From Tritonibacter horizontis (GTDB taxonomy: Bacteria; Pseudomonadota; Alphaproteobacteria; Rhodobacterales; Rhodobacteraceae), in contig NZ_LPUY01000138.1 in assembly GCF_001518015.1 (NCBI RefSeq), forward strand, positions 62,001 through 126,000: 64,000 nt of DNA, given 5' to 3'. This document shows, one piece after another, positions 54,211 to 63,154 of this stretch. Below the pieces are notes generated by a model that searched no databases, was not told the DNA's origin, and worked only from the letters and a program-made list of their open reading frames with translations. Both the position numbers and the translations under genes were made by a program. How positions within the stretch are numbered: the first letter of the stretch is position 1; the number at the start of each line of letters is the position of its first letter.

Positions 54211-54742
54211 GACCAGCACCGCAGGGATCTGGTTGATGCGCGGCGTCTTCGTCGCGGTCGCTCTGGTGATCTTGTTCTTTCACCTGCTGCCCCTCGATAC
54301 GCTGCCCCGCCGGTGGAGCCCGCCTGACCTGCTGGTGGCACTGGCGTTTGCCTGGTCGGTGCGGCGCGCGGATTTCGTGCCTCCGCTGCTGATCGCGGCG
54401 GTGATGCTATTGGCAGATCTGCTGATGCAGCGCCCCCCCGGACTGTGGGCCCTGCTGGTGCTGCTGGGGAGTGAGTTCCTCAAATCGCGCCTGCCGGCCA
54501 GTCGGGAGACCTCTTTTCTGGGAGAATGGTTTGCAGTCGCGGTTATCATCGTCGGCATCACTTTGCTCAACCGGATGATCCTTGGTATCCTGGCGGTTGA
54601 ACACGCCCATATTGCCCTGTTGATGATCCAGGTTATCATGACAATTGCCGTCTATCCGATTGTGGTCCTGCTCAGCCAAACACTGCTGGGCGTGCGGCGG
54701 CTCTCGGCGGCGGATGCTGAAACCATGGGAGCCCGCCTGTGA
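54203..54742 (+). CDS. mreD: Rod shape-determining membrane protein MreD
   Basis: A 179-residue protein with about five hydrophobic helices, the normal size and composition for MreD. The family's low sequence identity means position supports the name: it sits between mreC and mrdA, overlapping both. The ATG at 54203 lies inside the mreC end; the open frame starting earlier is mreC out of frame. Confidence 0.88.
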   Translation: MARTSTAGIWLMRGVFVAVALVILFFHLLPLDTLPRRWSPPDLLVALAFAWSVRRADFVPPLLIAAVMLLADLLMQRPPGLWALLVLLGSEFLKSRLPASRETSFLGEWFAVAVIIVGITLLNRMILGILAVEHAHIALLMIQVIMTIAVYPIVVLLSQTLLGVRRLSAADAETMGARL

Positions 54743-56685
54743 AACGCAATCCAAAAGAACTTGACGGCAGCCACCGTATACTGACGCGCCGCACCCTGGT
54801 TCTTGGTGGGCTGCAAATGGGGTTTGTCGGAGCGCTGGCAATGCGCATGCGTTTTCTGCAGGTCGAACAAGCCGATCAATTTCGCCTGCTGGCAGAGGAA
54901 AACCGGATCAACATCCGTCTGATCGCGCCGAGCCGCGGTGAGATATTTGACCGCAACGGGTTGATCGTAGCGCAAAATACACCGTCCTACCGCATTGTTC
55001 TGGTGCCAGAAGATGCCGGCGATGTGGAACAGGTGATCGCCAATTTGGCCCGTCTCATCACCATTGATGAGGAAGATCTTGAGCGTGCCCGTACCGAAAT
55101 GCGCCGCTCGCCCCCTTTCCTGCCCATCACACTTGCCGACCAGATTTCCTGGAGCGACATCTCAAAGGTGGCGGTGAACGCTCCTGCCCTGCCCGGCATC
55201 ACACCCGAGGTCGGCCTGACCCGGGTCTATCCTCTGCAGGACGATTTCGCCCATGTGGTCGGCTATGTGGGACCGGTATCTGACTATGACCTGTCCCGGA
55301 TGGAAGACCCGGAACCCATTTTACGCATCCCCCGGTTCCAGATCGGCAAGGTCGGGCTTGAGGCCAAGCGCGAGGATGCCCTGCGCGGCAAAGCGGGTGC
55401 GAAACGGGTCGAGGTGAATGCAATGGGCCGGGTGATGCGGGAGCTTGACCGGCGCGAAGGCGAGGCCGGCGCCGACACGCAACTGACGCTGGATGCGGAA
55501 TTGCAAAGCTACGTGCAGGCGCGGCTCGGGACAGAAAGCGCGGCCGCTGTGGTGATGGATGTCGAGAATGGCGATCTGCGGGCCATCTGTTCCAGCCCAA
55601 GTTTTGATCCGAACCTTTTTGTGCGCGGCATCTCGGTCGGCGACTATCGCGGGCTGACCGAAGATCCCTACCGGCCGCTTGCCAACAAGACCGTGCAGGG
55701 CACCTACCCTCCTGGTTCGACCTTCAAGATGGTGACCGCTCTTGCCGGACTGGAAAATGGAGTGATCGGCCCGGAGGAAACCGTCTGGTGCCCCGGCCAT
55801 CTCGAGGTATCCGGACGGCGCTTTCACTGCTGGAAGCGCGCCGGTCACGGTCACGTCAACCTCTTGGAATCGCTCAAGGGATCCTGCGACGTTTACTTCT
55901 ACGACCTGGCCATCAAGGTGGGGATCGACCGGATTTCCGAGATGGCCAACAAGCTTGGTCTTGGCATTCGCCATGACCTGCCGATGTCGGCGGTGGCCGA
56001 AGGCCTGGCACCCGACCGGGCATGGAAGTCCCGCGTCCATGGGCAGGACTGGCTGGTCGGGGACACGGTGAACGCCTCCATCGGGCAAGGTTTCATGCTC
56101 GCGTCGCCCTTGCAGCTGGCAGTGATGAGCGCGCGGATCGCATCGGGGCGGAGCGTGACGCCACGGTTGGTCAAATCCGTTGACGGCGTCGAGGAGGCCT
56201 CTGGTGCAGGTGCGCCGCTCGAGATCAACGACATCCACCTGCGCAACGTCCGCAAAGCCATGTTCGCCGTCAGCAACGACCGGCGCGGCACCGGCTATCG
56301 CTCGCGCATTATTGCCGAGGGCATGCGCATGGCAGGCAAGACCGGGACAAGCCAGGTCCGCAACATCACCGCTGCTGAACGCGCCGCCGGCGTCATCCGC
56401 AACGAGGATCTGCCCTGGGACCGGCGCGATCACGCCTTGTTTGTCTGTTTCGCGCCCTATGAGAACCCGAAATACGCGGTCTCGGTTGTTGTCGAACATG
56501 GCGGCGGCGGCTCGACCGCGGCCGCCCCCATTGCGCGCGATGTGATGTTGCAAGCGCTCTATGGCGGAACCCCACCGCTGGACGCCTATCCCACCAGCGA
56601 CCGCGACAAGGTCAAAGCCCAGCAGGAGCGGCTGGAACGCGAAAGACTGAAGCGGCGTGAAACCAGTGGTAACGATCAGGCATGA
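54739..56685 (+). CDS. mrdA: Penicillin-binding protein 2, elongasome transpeptidase
   Basis: A 648-residue class B PBP. It has one membrane helix (about 23-40, preceded by basic residues), a pedestal domain starting 'APSRGEIFDRNGLIVAQNTPSYRI' (in part), and the transpeptidase with SxxK 'PPGSTFKM', SxN 'KGSCDVYFYDLA' and KTG 'AGKTGTSQV'. It cross-links new peptidoglycan with RodA during lateral growth. It overlaps mreD and rodA by four bases each. Confidence 0.95.
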   Translation: MKRNPKELDGSHRILTRRTLVLGGLQMGFVGALAMRMRFLQVEQADQFRLLAEENRINIRLIAPSRGEIFDRNGLIVAQNTPSYRIVLVPEDAGDVEQVIANLARLITIDEEDLERARTEMRRSPPFLPITLADQISWSDISKVAVNAPALPGITPEVGLTRVYPLQDDFAHVVGYVGPVSDYDLSRMEDPEPILRIPRFQIGKVGLEAKREDALRGKAGAKRVEVNAMGRVMRELDRREGEAGADTQLTLDAELQSYVQARLGTESAAAVVMDVENGDLRAICSSPSFDPNLFVRGISVGDYRGLTEDPYRPLANKTVQGTYPPGSTFKMVTALAGLENGVIGPEETVWCPGHLEVSGRRFHCWKRAGHGHVNLLESLKGSCDVYFYDLAIKVGIDRISEMANKLGLGIRHDLPMSAVAEGLAPDRAWKSRVHGQDWLVGDTVNASIGQGFMLASPLQLAVMSARIASGRSVTPRLVKSVDGVEEASGAGAPLEINDIHLRNVRKAMFAVSNDRRGTGYRSRIIAEGMRMAGKTGTSQVRNITAAERAAGVIRNEDLPWDRRDHALFVCFAPYENPKYAVSVVVEHGGGGSTAAAPIARDVMLQALYGGTPPLDAYPTSDRDKVKAQQERLERERLKRRETSGNDQA

Positions 56686-57821
56686 GCTATCTAGAGTATA
56701 ACGCCAAGTCGACACCGACCGGCCTGCGCAAGATCTTCTTTCTCAACTGGCCGCTGGCGCTGTTGCTGGCTGCGGCAGCCGGTGTCGGCTTTCTCATGCT
56801 CTATTCCGTGGCCGGCGGCTCTTTCAGCCCCTGGGTGGAACCTCAGGCCAAACGATTTCTTCTTGGCATGGCGGTCATGATGATGATCGCAATGGTCCCG
56901 ATCTGGTTCTGGCGCAATATCTCAGTGCTGGCTTATCTGGCGGCGCTCGTCTTGCTTGTCGCGGTCGAGTTTTTCGGATCCGTCGGCATGGGCGCGCAAC
57001 GCTGGATCGATCTGGGCCCCATTCGACTGCAACCGTCGGAGTTGATGAAAATCACACTCGTGATGATCCTCGCCGCCTATTACGACTGGCTACCGACCAA
57101 TCGCACGTCGCGACCGTTCTTTGTGTTGCTGCCTGTCGCGCTCATCCTGATGCCGACCTTTCTGGTCCTGAAACAACCCGACCTTGGGACCTCGATCCTG
57201 TTGTTGGCGGCCGGCGGCGGCGTGATGTTTCTGGCCGGCGTCCACTGGGCCTATTTCGTGGCTGTCATCAGTGCGGCCGTTGGTCTCGTGGCGGCGGTCT
57301 TTCAAAGCCGCGGCACCGATTGGCAGCTTTTGAAAAATTACCAATACCGGCGCATTGATACCTTTCTCGATCCCTCGCAAGACCCGCTGGGGGCGGGCTA
57401 CCACATCACCCAATCCAAAATCGCGCTTGGCTCTGGCGGATGGTCGGGGCGAGGTTTCATGCAAGGCACGCAATCGCGGCTGAACTTCTTGCCGGAGAAG
57501 CATACCGATTTCATCTTCACCACTTTGGCAGAGGAGTTCGGCTTTGTTGGCGGCATGACACTGCTGTCCATCTATATCCTCATCATTGTTTTCTGCGTCT
57601 CGACAGCCATCGCCACCAAGGATCGTTTTTCCTCTCTCGTGACCCTGGGCATTGCGCTCAACTTCTTTCTGTTTTTTGCCGTGAACATGTCGATGGTCAT
57701 GGGGCTGGCCCCGGTTGTGGGCGTGCCCTTGCCAATGGTCTCCTATGGTGGGTCGGCCATGCTTGTCCTGCTCGCCGCCTTTGGCATCGTCCAAAGCGCA
57801 AATGTTCACCGCCCAAGATAG
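56682..57821 (+). CDS. rodA: Peptidoglycan glycosyltransferase RodA
   Basis: A 379-residue SEDS polymerase with about ten membrane helices. 'AQRWIDLGPIRLQPSELMKI' is the SEDS signature, and 'RRIDTFLDPSQDPLGAGYHITQS' (in part) and 'GFMQGTQSRLNFLPEKHTDFIF' (in part) carry the conserved extracellular loop with the catalytic Asp region; 'PLPMVSYGGSAML' closes the family pattern. Last gene of the elongasome operon. Confidence 0.95.
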   Translation: MSYLEYNAKSTPTGLRKIFFLNWPLALLLAAAAGVGFLMLYSVAGGSFSPWVEPQAKRFLLGMAVMMMIAMVPIWFWRNISVLAYLAALVLLVAVEFFGSVGMGAQRWIDLGPIRLQPSELMKITLVMILAAYYDWLPTNRTSRPFFVLLPVALILMPTFLVLKQPDLGTSILLLAAGGGVMFLAGVHWAYFVAVISAAVGLVAAVFQSRGTDWQLLKNYQYRRIDTFLDPSQDPLGAGYHITQSKIALGSGGWSGRGFMQGTQSRLNFLPEKHTDFIFTTLAEEFGFVGGMTLLSIYILIIVFCVSTAIATKDRFSSLVTLGIALNFFLFFAVNMSMVMGLAPVVGVPLPMVSYGGSAMLVLLAAFGIVQSANVHRPR

Positions 57822-57893
57822 CGATCACCGTCGCGCCATCGTCAACTTCTGCCATTCCTTCGCCTCGCGGCACCATTTACAAAGGACCTCCGC

Positions 57894-58304
57894 ATGAGCA
57901 TCTTTCACCTCGCCTACAACGTCGACGATCTGGAGGCCGCCCGAAAATTCTACGGCGAAATCCTGGGCTGCCGGGTCGCACGCAGCAGTGACAGCTGGAT
58001 CGACTTCGACTTCTTCGGGCATCAGATCTCGCTGCACCTTGGCACGCCCTTCGTCACAGCGAAAACCGGGCGGGTGGGCGAACATCTGGTCCCCATGCCG
58101 CATCTCGGCGTCATTCTGCCCCAGGACGACTGGGCGACGCTGGCGGAGCGCTTTCATGAGGCGGGGGTCGAATTCGAAATCCCCCCAACAACCCGTTTCA
58201 AAGGCGAGCCGGGCGAACAAAGCACCATGTTCTTTTATGACCCCGCAGGAAACCCCATTGAAATTAAGGGCTTCTCCGACATGTCCGGAGTTTTTGCCAC
58301 ATGA
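57894..58304 (+). CDS. VOC-superfamily (glyoxalase-fold) protein
   Basis: A 136-residue protein with two beta-alpha-beta-beta-beta modules. 'FHLAYNVDDLEAARKFYGEILGC' (in part) supplies the first metal-ligand His, 'QISLHLG' and 'MPHLGVIL' others, and 'FFYDPAGNPIEIKGF' the Glu. It is probably a metal-dependent dioxygenase, lyase or isomerase; the substrate is unknown. ATGA overlap with ghrA suggests a joint role in alpha-keto acid or glyoxylate metabolism. Confidence 0.83.
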   Translation: MSIFHLAYNVDDLEAARKFYGEILGCRVARSSDSWIDFDFFGHQISLHLGTPFVTAKTGRVGEHLVPMPHLGVILPQDDWATLAERFHEAGVEFEIPPTTRFKGEPGEQSTMFFYDPAGNPIEIKGFSDMSGVFAT

Positions 58305-59227
58305 TCAATGCCCTCTTTGCCGCACATGACACGCGTTGGGACACCTACGCCGCGCCGCTGAAAGCCGCGTTTCAGGCCAAAGGGCTGGAGGTGGATCTGC
58401 GGCAGGATTTCCCTCCGGAGGCCGTGGATTACATTGTCTATGCGCCCAACTCTCCGCTCCAGGATTTCGCCCCCTATACCCGGTGCAAGGCGGTCCTGAA
58501 CCTCTGGGCAGGCGTGGAGCGGATCGTGGGCAACCCGACCTTGACACAGCCTCTGTGCCGGATGGTCGACCCCGGCCTGACCCGGTCCATGGTCGAATGG
58601 GTCACCGGCCATGTCTTGCGCTACCATCTCGACATTGACGCCTCGATCGCCCGACAGGACCGCTGGCAGCCCTTTGTGCCGCCGCTGGCAGAGGAACGCC
58701 CTGTTACGTTTCTCGGGCTTGGAGAGCTTGGTCAGGCCTGCGCGCAGGCCCTGACGCAACTGGGCTTTCCCGTCTCCGGCTGGGCCCGCACCCCAAAGGA
58801 CCTACCTGGCGTTACCTGTTATCACGGTCCTGATGGCCTGGAACCGGCACTGTCCGCGGCAGAGATCGTGGTCCTTTTGTTGCCCGACACCAAAGAGACC
58901 GAGAATATCCTCGGCGCCAGAACCTTGGCCGCGCTGCCCAAAGGGGCCCGTATCCTCAATCCGGGGCGGGGGCCGTTGATCGACGACGCGGCATTGCTCG
59001 CCGCACTTGATACCGGCCAGGTCGCCCATGCCACATTGGATGTCTTTCGCACCGAACCCTTGCCGGCCGAACACCCCTACTGGGCCCATCCCCGCGTCAC
59101 CGTAACGCCGCATATTGCGGCAGAGACCCGCCCGATCACAGCGTCGCGCGTGATTGCAGAGAACATTCACCGGGGTGAGACGGACCAGCCATTGCTATAT
59201 CTGGTCGACCGCCTGCAGGGATATTGA
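58301..59227 (+). CDS. ghrA: Glyoxylate/hydroxypyruvate reductase A-type dehydrogenase
   Basis: A 308-residue member of the D-2-hydroxyacid dehydrogenases. The nucleotide-binding motif is 'FLGLGELGQACAQAL', the catalytic Arg lies in 'LNPGRGPLIDDAAL', and the acid-base His in 'VTPHIAAETRP'. Divergence in the N-terminal half (NAxFAAHDTRWDTY start) is typical of GhrA. It reduces glyoxylate or hydroxypyruvate with NAD(P)H. Second gene after the VOC protein; a strong terminator follows. Confidence 0.88.
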   Translation: MINALFAAHDTRWDTYAAPLKAAFQAKGLEVDLRQDFPPEAVDYIVYAPNSPLQDFAPYTRCKAVLNLWAGVERIVGNPTLTQPLCRMVDPGLTRSMVEWVTGHVLRYHLDIDASIARQDRWQPFVPPLAEERPVTFLGLGELGQACAQALTQLGFPVSGWARTPKDLPGVTCYHGPDGLEPALSAAEIVVLLLPDTKETENILGARTLAALPKGARILNPGRGPLIDDAALLAALDTGQVAHATLDVFRTEPLPAEHPYWAHPRVTVTPHIAAETRPITASRVIAENIHRGETDQPLLYLVDRLQGY

Positions 59228-59229
59228 GC

Positions 59230-59270
59230 GCAAAGGGCGACGGCCCAGCACGGCCTCGCCCTTTGCTTTC
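59230..59270. terminator. Bidirectional terminator between ghrA and the M3 peptidase gene
   Basis: GCAAAGGGCGA/TCGCCCTTTGC is a perfect 11-pair stem with an inner GGCC/GGCC, flanked by TTTC on the plus strand. It occupies the short convergent gap and overlaps nothing else. Confidence 0.75.
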
Positions 59271-59303
59271 ATCTTGTGCGGACATATCCGCGGCCTGCGG
59301 CAT

Positions 59304-61319
59304 TCATTTCGCCGCGAGGCCGCGCCCCTTCAAAAGCGCCTCGACACCGGGCAAGCGACCCCGAAACGCGGTGTAAAGCTCAGCTGCATCGCGCGACCCG
59401 CCGGTTGACAGAATAGAGGTCTCCAAAGCCTTGGCCTGCACCGGATCAAAGGCGTTCCCGGCCTCCTCGAACGCCGCGAACGCATCGGCGTCCATGACCT
59501 CGGACCACATGTAGCTGTAATAGCCGGACGAATAGCCGTCGCCGGAAAAGACATGGGCAAAATGTGGTGTCGCATGGCGCATGACGATGGCAGTCGGCAT
59601 GCCCAGCTCCTTCAGAACCTCGGCCTGTTTCGCCATCGGATCCGCCGGAGCATGGCCATCGTGGAACTCCAGATCGACCAGAGCAGAGGCAAGGTATTCC
59701 ACGGTCTGGAACCCCATGTTGAAGGTCGCCGCCCCAAGAACCTTGTCAAGCATCGCCTTTGGCATCGCCGCACCGGTTTCCGCGTGGGTGGCAAACTCTT
59801 GCAGAACCTCGGGAACCTCCAGCCAGTGTTCATATAGCTGGCTCGGCAATTCGACGAAATCGCGCGCGACCGAAGTCCCCGATACGCTCTCGTAGGTCAC
59901 ATCCGACAGGATCTGATGCAGGGCGTGGCCAAATTCGTGAAACAGCGTGCGCGCGTCATCATAGGACAACAGCGCAGGGTCGCCTTTGGCAAAATTGCAG
60001 ACATTGACCACGATCGGGCTTTGCTCCTCGGGAAACTTCGCCTGCGCGCGCATCGCGGAGCACCAAGCGCCAGATCGTTTCGACCCACGGGCAAAATAGT
60101 CGCCGATGAACACGGCCAGGTGCTTGCCGTTCCGAGTCACCTCCCAGGCGCGGCAATCCTTGTGGTACAGCGGCACATCGAGCGGCGCGAACTCCAGTCC
60201 GAACAAGCGGTTGGCGCAGGAAAACGCCGCATCAATCATCCGGTCAAGCTGCAGATAGGGCTTCAGCTCAGCCTCATCGAGGTCATGTTCGATCTTGCGA
60301 CGTTTTTCGGCGTAGTAGTGCCAGTCCCAGGGTTCCAGATCGCCGTTGATACCGTCTTCATGCATCATCCGGGTCAGGACGGCCGCATCTTTGTCGGCCT
60401 GGGCCTTTGCCGGGCCCCAGACATCCAGCAACAGCCCGCGCACGGCCGCAGGGGTTTTCGCCATTTCGGTTTCCAGCTTGTAGGTCGCGAAGTTTTCGTA
60501 GCCCAGAAGCTTTGCCCGTTCTTCGCGCAGCGCCAGAATTTCAGCCGCAATCGCTCGGTTGTCGTGTGCACCGCCGTTGGCGCCTCTCGAAACATAGGCA
60601 CGATGGGCCTTTTCACGCAGATCGCGACGGGGCGAGAACTGCAAAAAGGGCGTTACGATGGACCGTGCGAGGGTCAGAACCGGCCCCTCTGCCCCTTTTT
60701 CCGTGCCGACAGCCCGGATGGCCTTGACCGCGAAATCCGGCAGGCCTTCCAGGTCCGCATCTGACAGCGGCAGCGACCAGCTGCGCTCGTCCGCCAGAAG
60801 GTTCTGCGTAAACTCCGTCCCCAAGGTGGCAAGGCGCGACTTGATCTCTTGCATGCGGCTGTCGGCAGCCCCCTCCAGTGCTGCGCCCGCGCGCACGAAG
60901 CCGCGATAGGTCAGCATCAGCACCCGCGCCTGTTCGTCGCTCAGATCCAGGGCATCGCGCTGATCCCAAACGGCCTTCACCCGGCGAAACAGCGCCTTGT
61001 TGGCAGTGATGGCGGAAAAATGAGCCGCCAGTTTCGGTGAAAACGCCCGTTGCAGTTCTTCGCGTTGCGGGGTGCTATCCGCGCCGGAAACGGCAAAAAA
61101 CACCGACAGAACCTGTTCCAGCGGCGCGCAGGGGGTTTCCAGCTTTTCAATGACATTGGCAAAGCTTGGCGGCTGCGTTGTGGTGGCGATCGCCTCGATC
61201 TGACGCGAATGGGCTTCTAGCGCTGCGTCCAGAGCGGGGGCAAAATCATCGTCTGAAATCTGATCGAACGGCGCAATCCCATAAGGGGTGTTCCAGTCGG
61301 ACAAGAACGGGTTTGTCAT
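59304..61319 (-). CDS. prlC: M3-family metallopeptidase (oligopeptidase A type)
   Basis: A 671-residue zinc endopeptidase that degrades oligopeptides, including signal peptides. The zinc motif HExxH is 'LFHEFGHALHQIL', with the third ligand in the following helix, and 'GWCSAMRAQ'-like and 'GYSSGYYSYMWSEVMDADAF' (in part) blocks are conserved. The ATG at 61319 follows AAAGGAG and begins at the usual 'NPFLSDWNTPYGIAPF'. It is cytoplasmic, without signal peptide. Confidence 0.92.
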   Translation of the reverse strand: MTNPFLSDWNTPYGIAPFDQISDDDFAPALDAALEAHSRQIEAIATTTQPPSFANVIEKLETPCAPLEQVLSVFFAVSGADSTPQREELQRAFSPKLAAHFSAITANKALFRRVKAVWDQRDALDLSDEQARVLMLTYRGFVRAGAALEGAADSRMQEIKSRLATLGTEFTQNLLADERSWSLPLSDADLEGLPDFAVKAIRAVGTEKGAEGPVLTLARSIVTPFLQFSPRRDLREKAHRAYVSRGANGGAHDNRAIAAEILALREERAKLLGYENFATYKLETEMAKTPAAVRGLLLDVWGPAKAQADKDAAVLTRMMHEDGINGDLEPWDWHYYAEKRRKIEHDLDEAELKPYLQLDRMIDAAFSCANRLFGLEFAPLDVPLYHKDCRAWEVTRNGKHLAVFIGDYFARGSKRSGAWCSAMRAQAKFPEEQSPIVVNVCNFAKGDPALLSYDDARTLFHEFGHALHQILSDVTYESVSGTSVARDFVELPSQLYEHWLEVPEVLQEFATHAETGAAMPKAMLDKVLGAATFNMGFQTVEYLASALVDLEFHDGHAPADPMAKQAEVLKELGMPTAIVMRHATPHFAHVFSGDGYSSGYYSYMWSEVMDADAFAAFEEAGNAFDPVQAKALETSILSTGGSRDAAELYTAFRGRLPGVEALLKGRGLAAK

Positions 61320-61482
61320 TGGGGGTCTCCTTTGAGGCGACGCTAGCGGGTCTTGATCCGGGCTGCAATCCGCTCCGCCGGACGTCATTACCAACGCCAG
61401 CGCCTGCGATCCGGGGTGTCCCTGCGAAAACCCGTTGGCCCAGACGCCGAACGCCCGATTGTGCGCCGCGTGAGCCTGCGCT

Positions 61483-62289
61483 TCAGCGATGGCCCTGACG
61501 GTTGCGCAAGGACCGCTCCAACCCGCGCAAGGCCAGGGAAAGGGAAATCGTCATCCCAAGGTAGACCAGCGCCACCATGTTATAGGTTTCGAAATAGCGA
61601 AAATTGCTGGCCGCAGTCACCTTCCCCAGTTGAGTGATATCAAGAACCCCCAGCACCGACACCAGAGAGCTGTCCTTGACCAGCGCCACGAAATCATTCC
61701 CCAGGGGCGGCAGCACCGTTCGGATCGCCTGTGGAAACACGATAAACCTGAACCGGTGCAGCCCACCAAGACCAAGCGCCTTTGCCGCCTCGATCTGGCC
61801 CGGGCTGACAGACAGAAGGCCGGCCCGGAACACTTCGGCGATGAAGGCCGAATAGGCAATCATCAATGCCAGCACAGCGCGCCAGAGCAATGGGAAGTTT
61901 CGGGTTCGGATCGGGTCGATCCCGAGGAACCCCATGGCCCAGTTTCGCAAGTCGACGAGGGCAGGTGCCAGGACAAATGCGACGTAGAGCAAGAGCACGA
62001 TGATGGGAATACCGCGCACCACCTCGACATAGAACCGGCAGATCTGGCGCAGGATCAGCCACCGCGAGGTCCCGCCCAGCGCCAGCAACAGCCCCACCGC
62101 GGACGCAGAGAAAAAGCTGACGAATGTCACAAGCAGCGTGACCCCCACACCGCGCCAAAGCGTCGTCATGATTTGCGCGTAGATATCGCTGCGCGCCACC
62201 TCAACCCCAAGATAGAGCGCGCCGCCCACGACAGCGAGCAACCACCATGGAAAGTCATCTTTGTTTTCGCCTTTACGGTGGTGCGCCAT
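61483..62289 (-). CDS. Amino acid ABC transporter permease
   Basis: A 268-residue HisM/GlnP-type permease. About five helices are present; the EAA loop is visible in 'EAAKALGLGGLHRFRFIVFPQAIR' (in part), and 'VEVVRGIPIIVLLLY' is the family's N-terminal core. It follows the binding-protein gene after a stable hairpin. No ATPase or second permease gene follows within the window: the next gene downstream is the M3 peptidase. Confidence 0.9.
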   Translation of the reverse strand: MAHHRKGENKDDFPWWLLAVVGGALYLGVEVARSDIYAQIMTTLWRGVGVTLLVTFVSFFSASAVGLLLALGGTSRWLILRQICRFYVEVVRGIPIIVLLLYVAFVLAPALVDLRNWAMGFLGIDPIRTRNFPLLWRAVLALMIAYSAFIAEVFRAGLLSVSPGQIEAAKALGLGGLHRFRFIVFPQAIRTVLPPLGNDFVALVKDSSLVSVLGVLDITQLGKVTAASNFRYFETYNMVALVYLGMTISLSLALRGLERSLRNRQGHR

Positions 62290-62311
62290 GACCCTGCCCT
62301 GTTACGACAAA

Positions 62312-62333
62312 CCCCGGCCGAATGCGGCCGGGG
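62312..62333 (-). other. Intercistronic hairpin between binding protein and permease
   Basis: CCCCGGCCG/CGGCCGGGG pair perfectly (9 bp, loop of four). On the minus strand only TTTG follows, so it likely protects or partly terminates the binding-protein mRNA. Confidence 0.6.
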
Positions 62334-62361
62334 CACTATTCCTCACGCTGAACTGACGGGC

Positions 62362-63153
62362 TTATTGCCCCATCTTGTAGTCCAGAAACCACCTTTTGTT
62401 GAGCGCATCCAGCGTGCCATCCACACGCATATTGGCAAGGGCTGCATTCACAGCCCCCGCAAGGTCGCTGCCTTTGGGAAAGATAAAGCCGAAATCCTCG
62501 GTGCCAAGCGGATCGCCGATGATCTTGAGCGCGCCGTCAGAGGCCGCAACAACCCCGTTGGCAGCTGTGCTGTCAGAGAGCGCCAGATCGACATCGCCGG
62601 TGCGCAGCGCCTGAAGGGAGGCGCCAAAGGTTTCAAACAGCTTGATCCGGGGATTGCCCTCGTCGCCATCCAACACGTCATAAACGGTGACGTAAAAGGG
62701 GGTCGTGCCGGGCTGTGCGGCGGCCAGAAGGTCCGGATCGGCCGCGAAACTTGCGGCATCCTCGAACCGGTTTTCATCGCCCGCGACGATCATCCGCATT
62801 TCGGACGTCAGGTAAGGTTCTGAGAAATCGACCATTTCACGACGATCCTCGCGGATGGTGATACCGTTCATTGCCAGGTCATACTGACCAGCACTAATGG
62901 CCGGGATCATCGCGTCCCAGCTGGCATTCTCGTACACGACCGTGATGTTGATGCGCTCGGCTATTTCGGCAATCGCATCATATTCCCAACCAATCGCCTG
63001 TCCGGTCGCCGGGTCGATAAACTGCAACGGCGGATAGGTATTTTCGGTGACCACAACCACCTCGCGGCCGCCGAGGTCCGGCAGTTCGGCGGCAAACACA
63101 CTGGTTGCCAGCACCGCCGAAGCAGCAGCGGCAAGGGCTAGGTAAGGGTTCAT
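62362..63153 (-). CDS. Amino acid ABC transporter substrate-binding protein
   Basis: A 263-residue periplasmic binding protein of family 3 (SBP_bac_3). It has a signal peptide (about 1-21, ending SVFAA). The family motif is visible as '[16 protein letters not shown]' and '[25 protein letters not shown]' (in part). The ATG at 63153 is two bases from the upstream gene's stop; its AGGAGA lies inside that gene, indicating translational coupling. The ligand is a polar amino acid or similar. Confidence 0.9.
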   Translation of the reverse strand: MNPYLALAAAASAVLATSVFAAELPDLGGREVVVVTENTYPPLQFIDPATGQAIGWEYDAIAEIAERINITVVYENASWDAMIPAISAGQYDLAMNGITIREDRREMVDFSEPYLTSEMRMIVAGDENRFEDAASFAADPDLLAAAQPGTTPFYVTVYDVLDGDEGNPRIKLFETFGASLQALRTGDVDLALSDSTAANGVVAASDGALKIIGDPLGTEDFGFIFPKGSDLAGAVNAALANMRVDGTLDALNKRWFLDYKMGQ

Positions 63154-63154
63154 G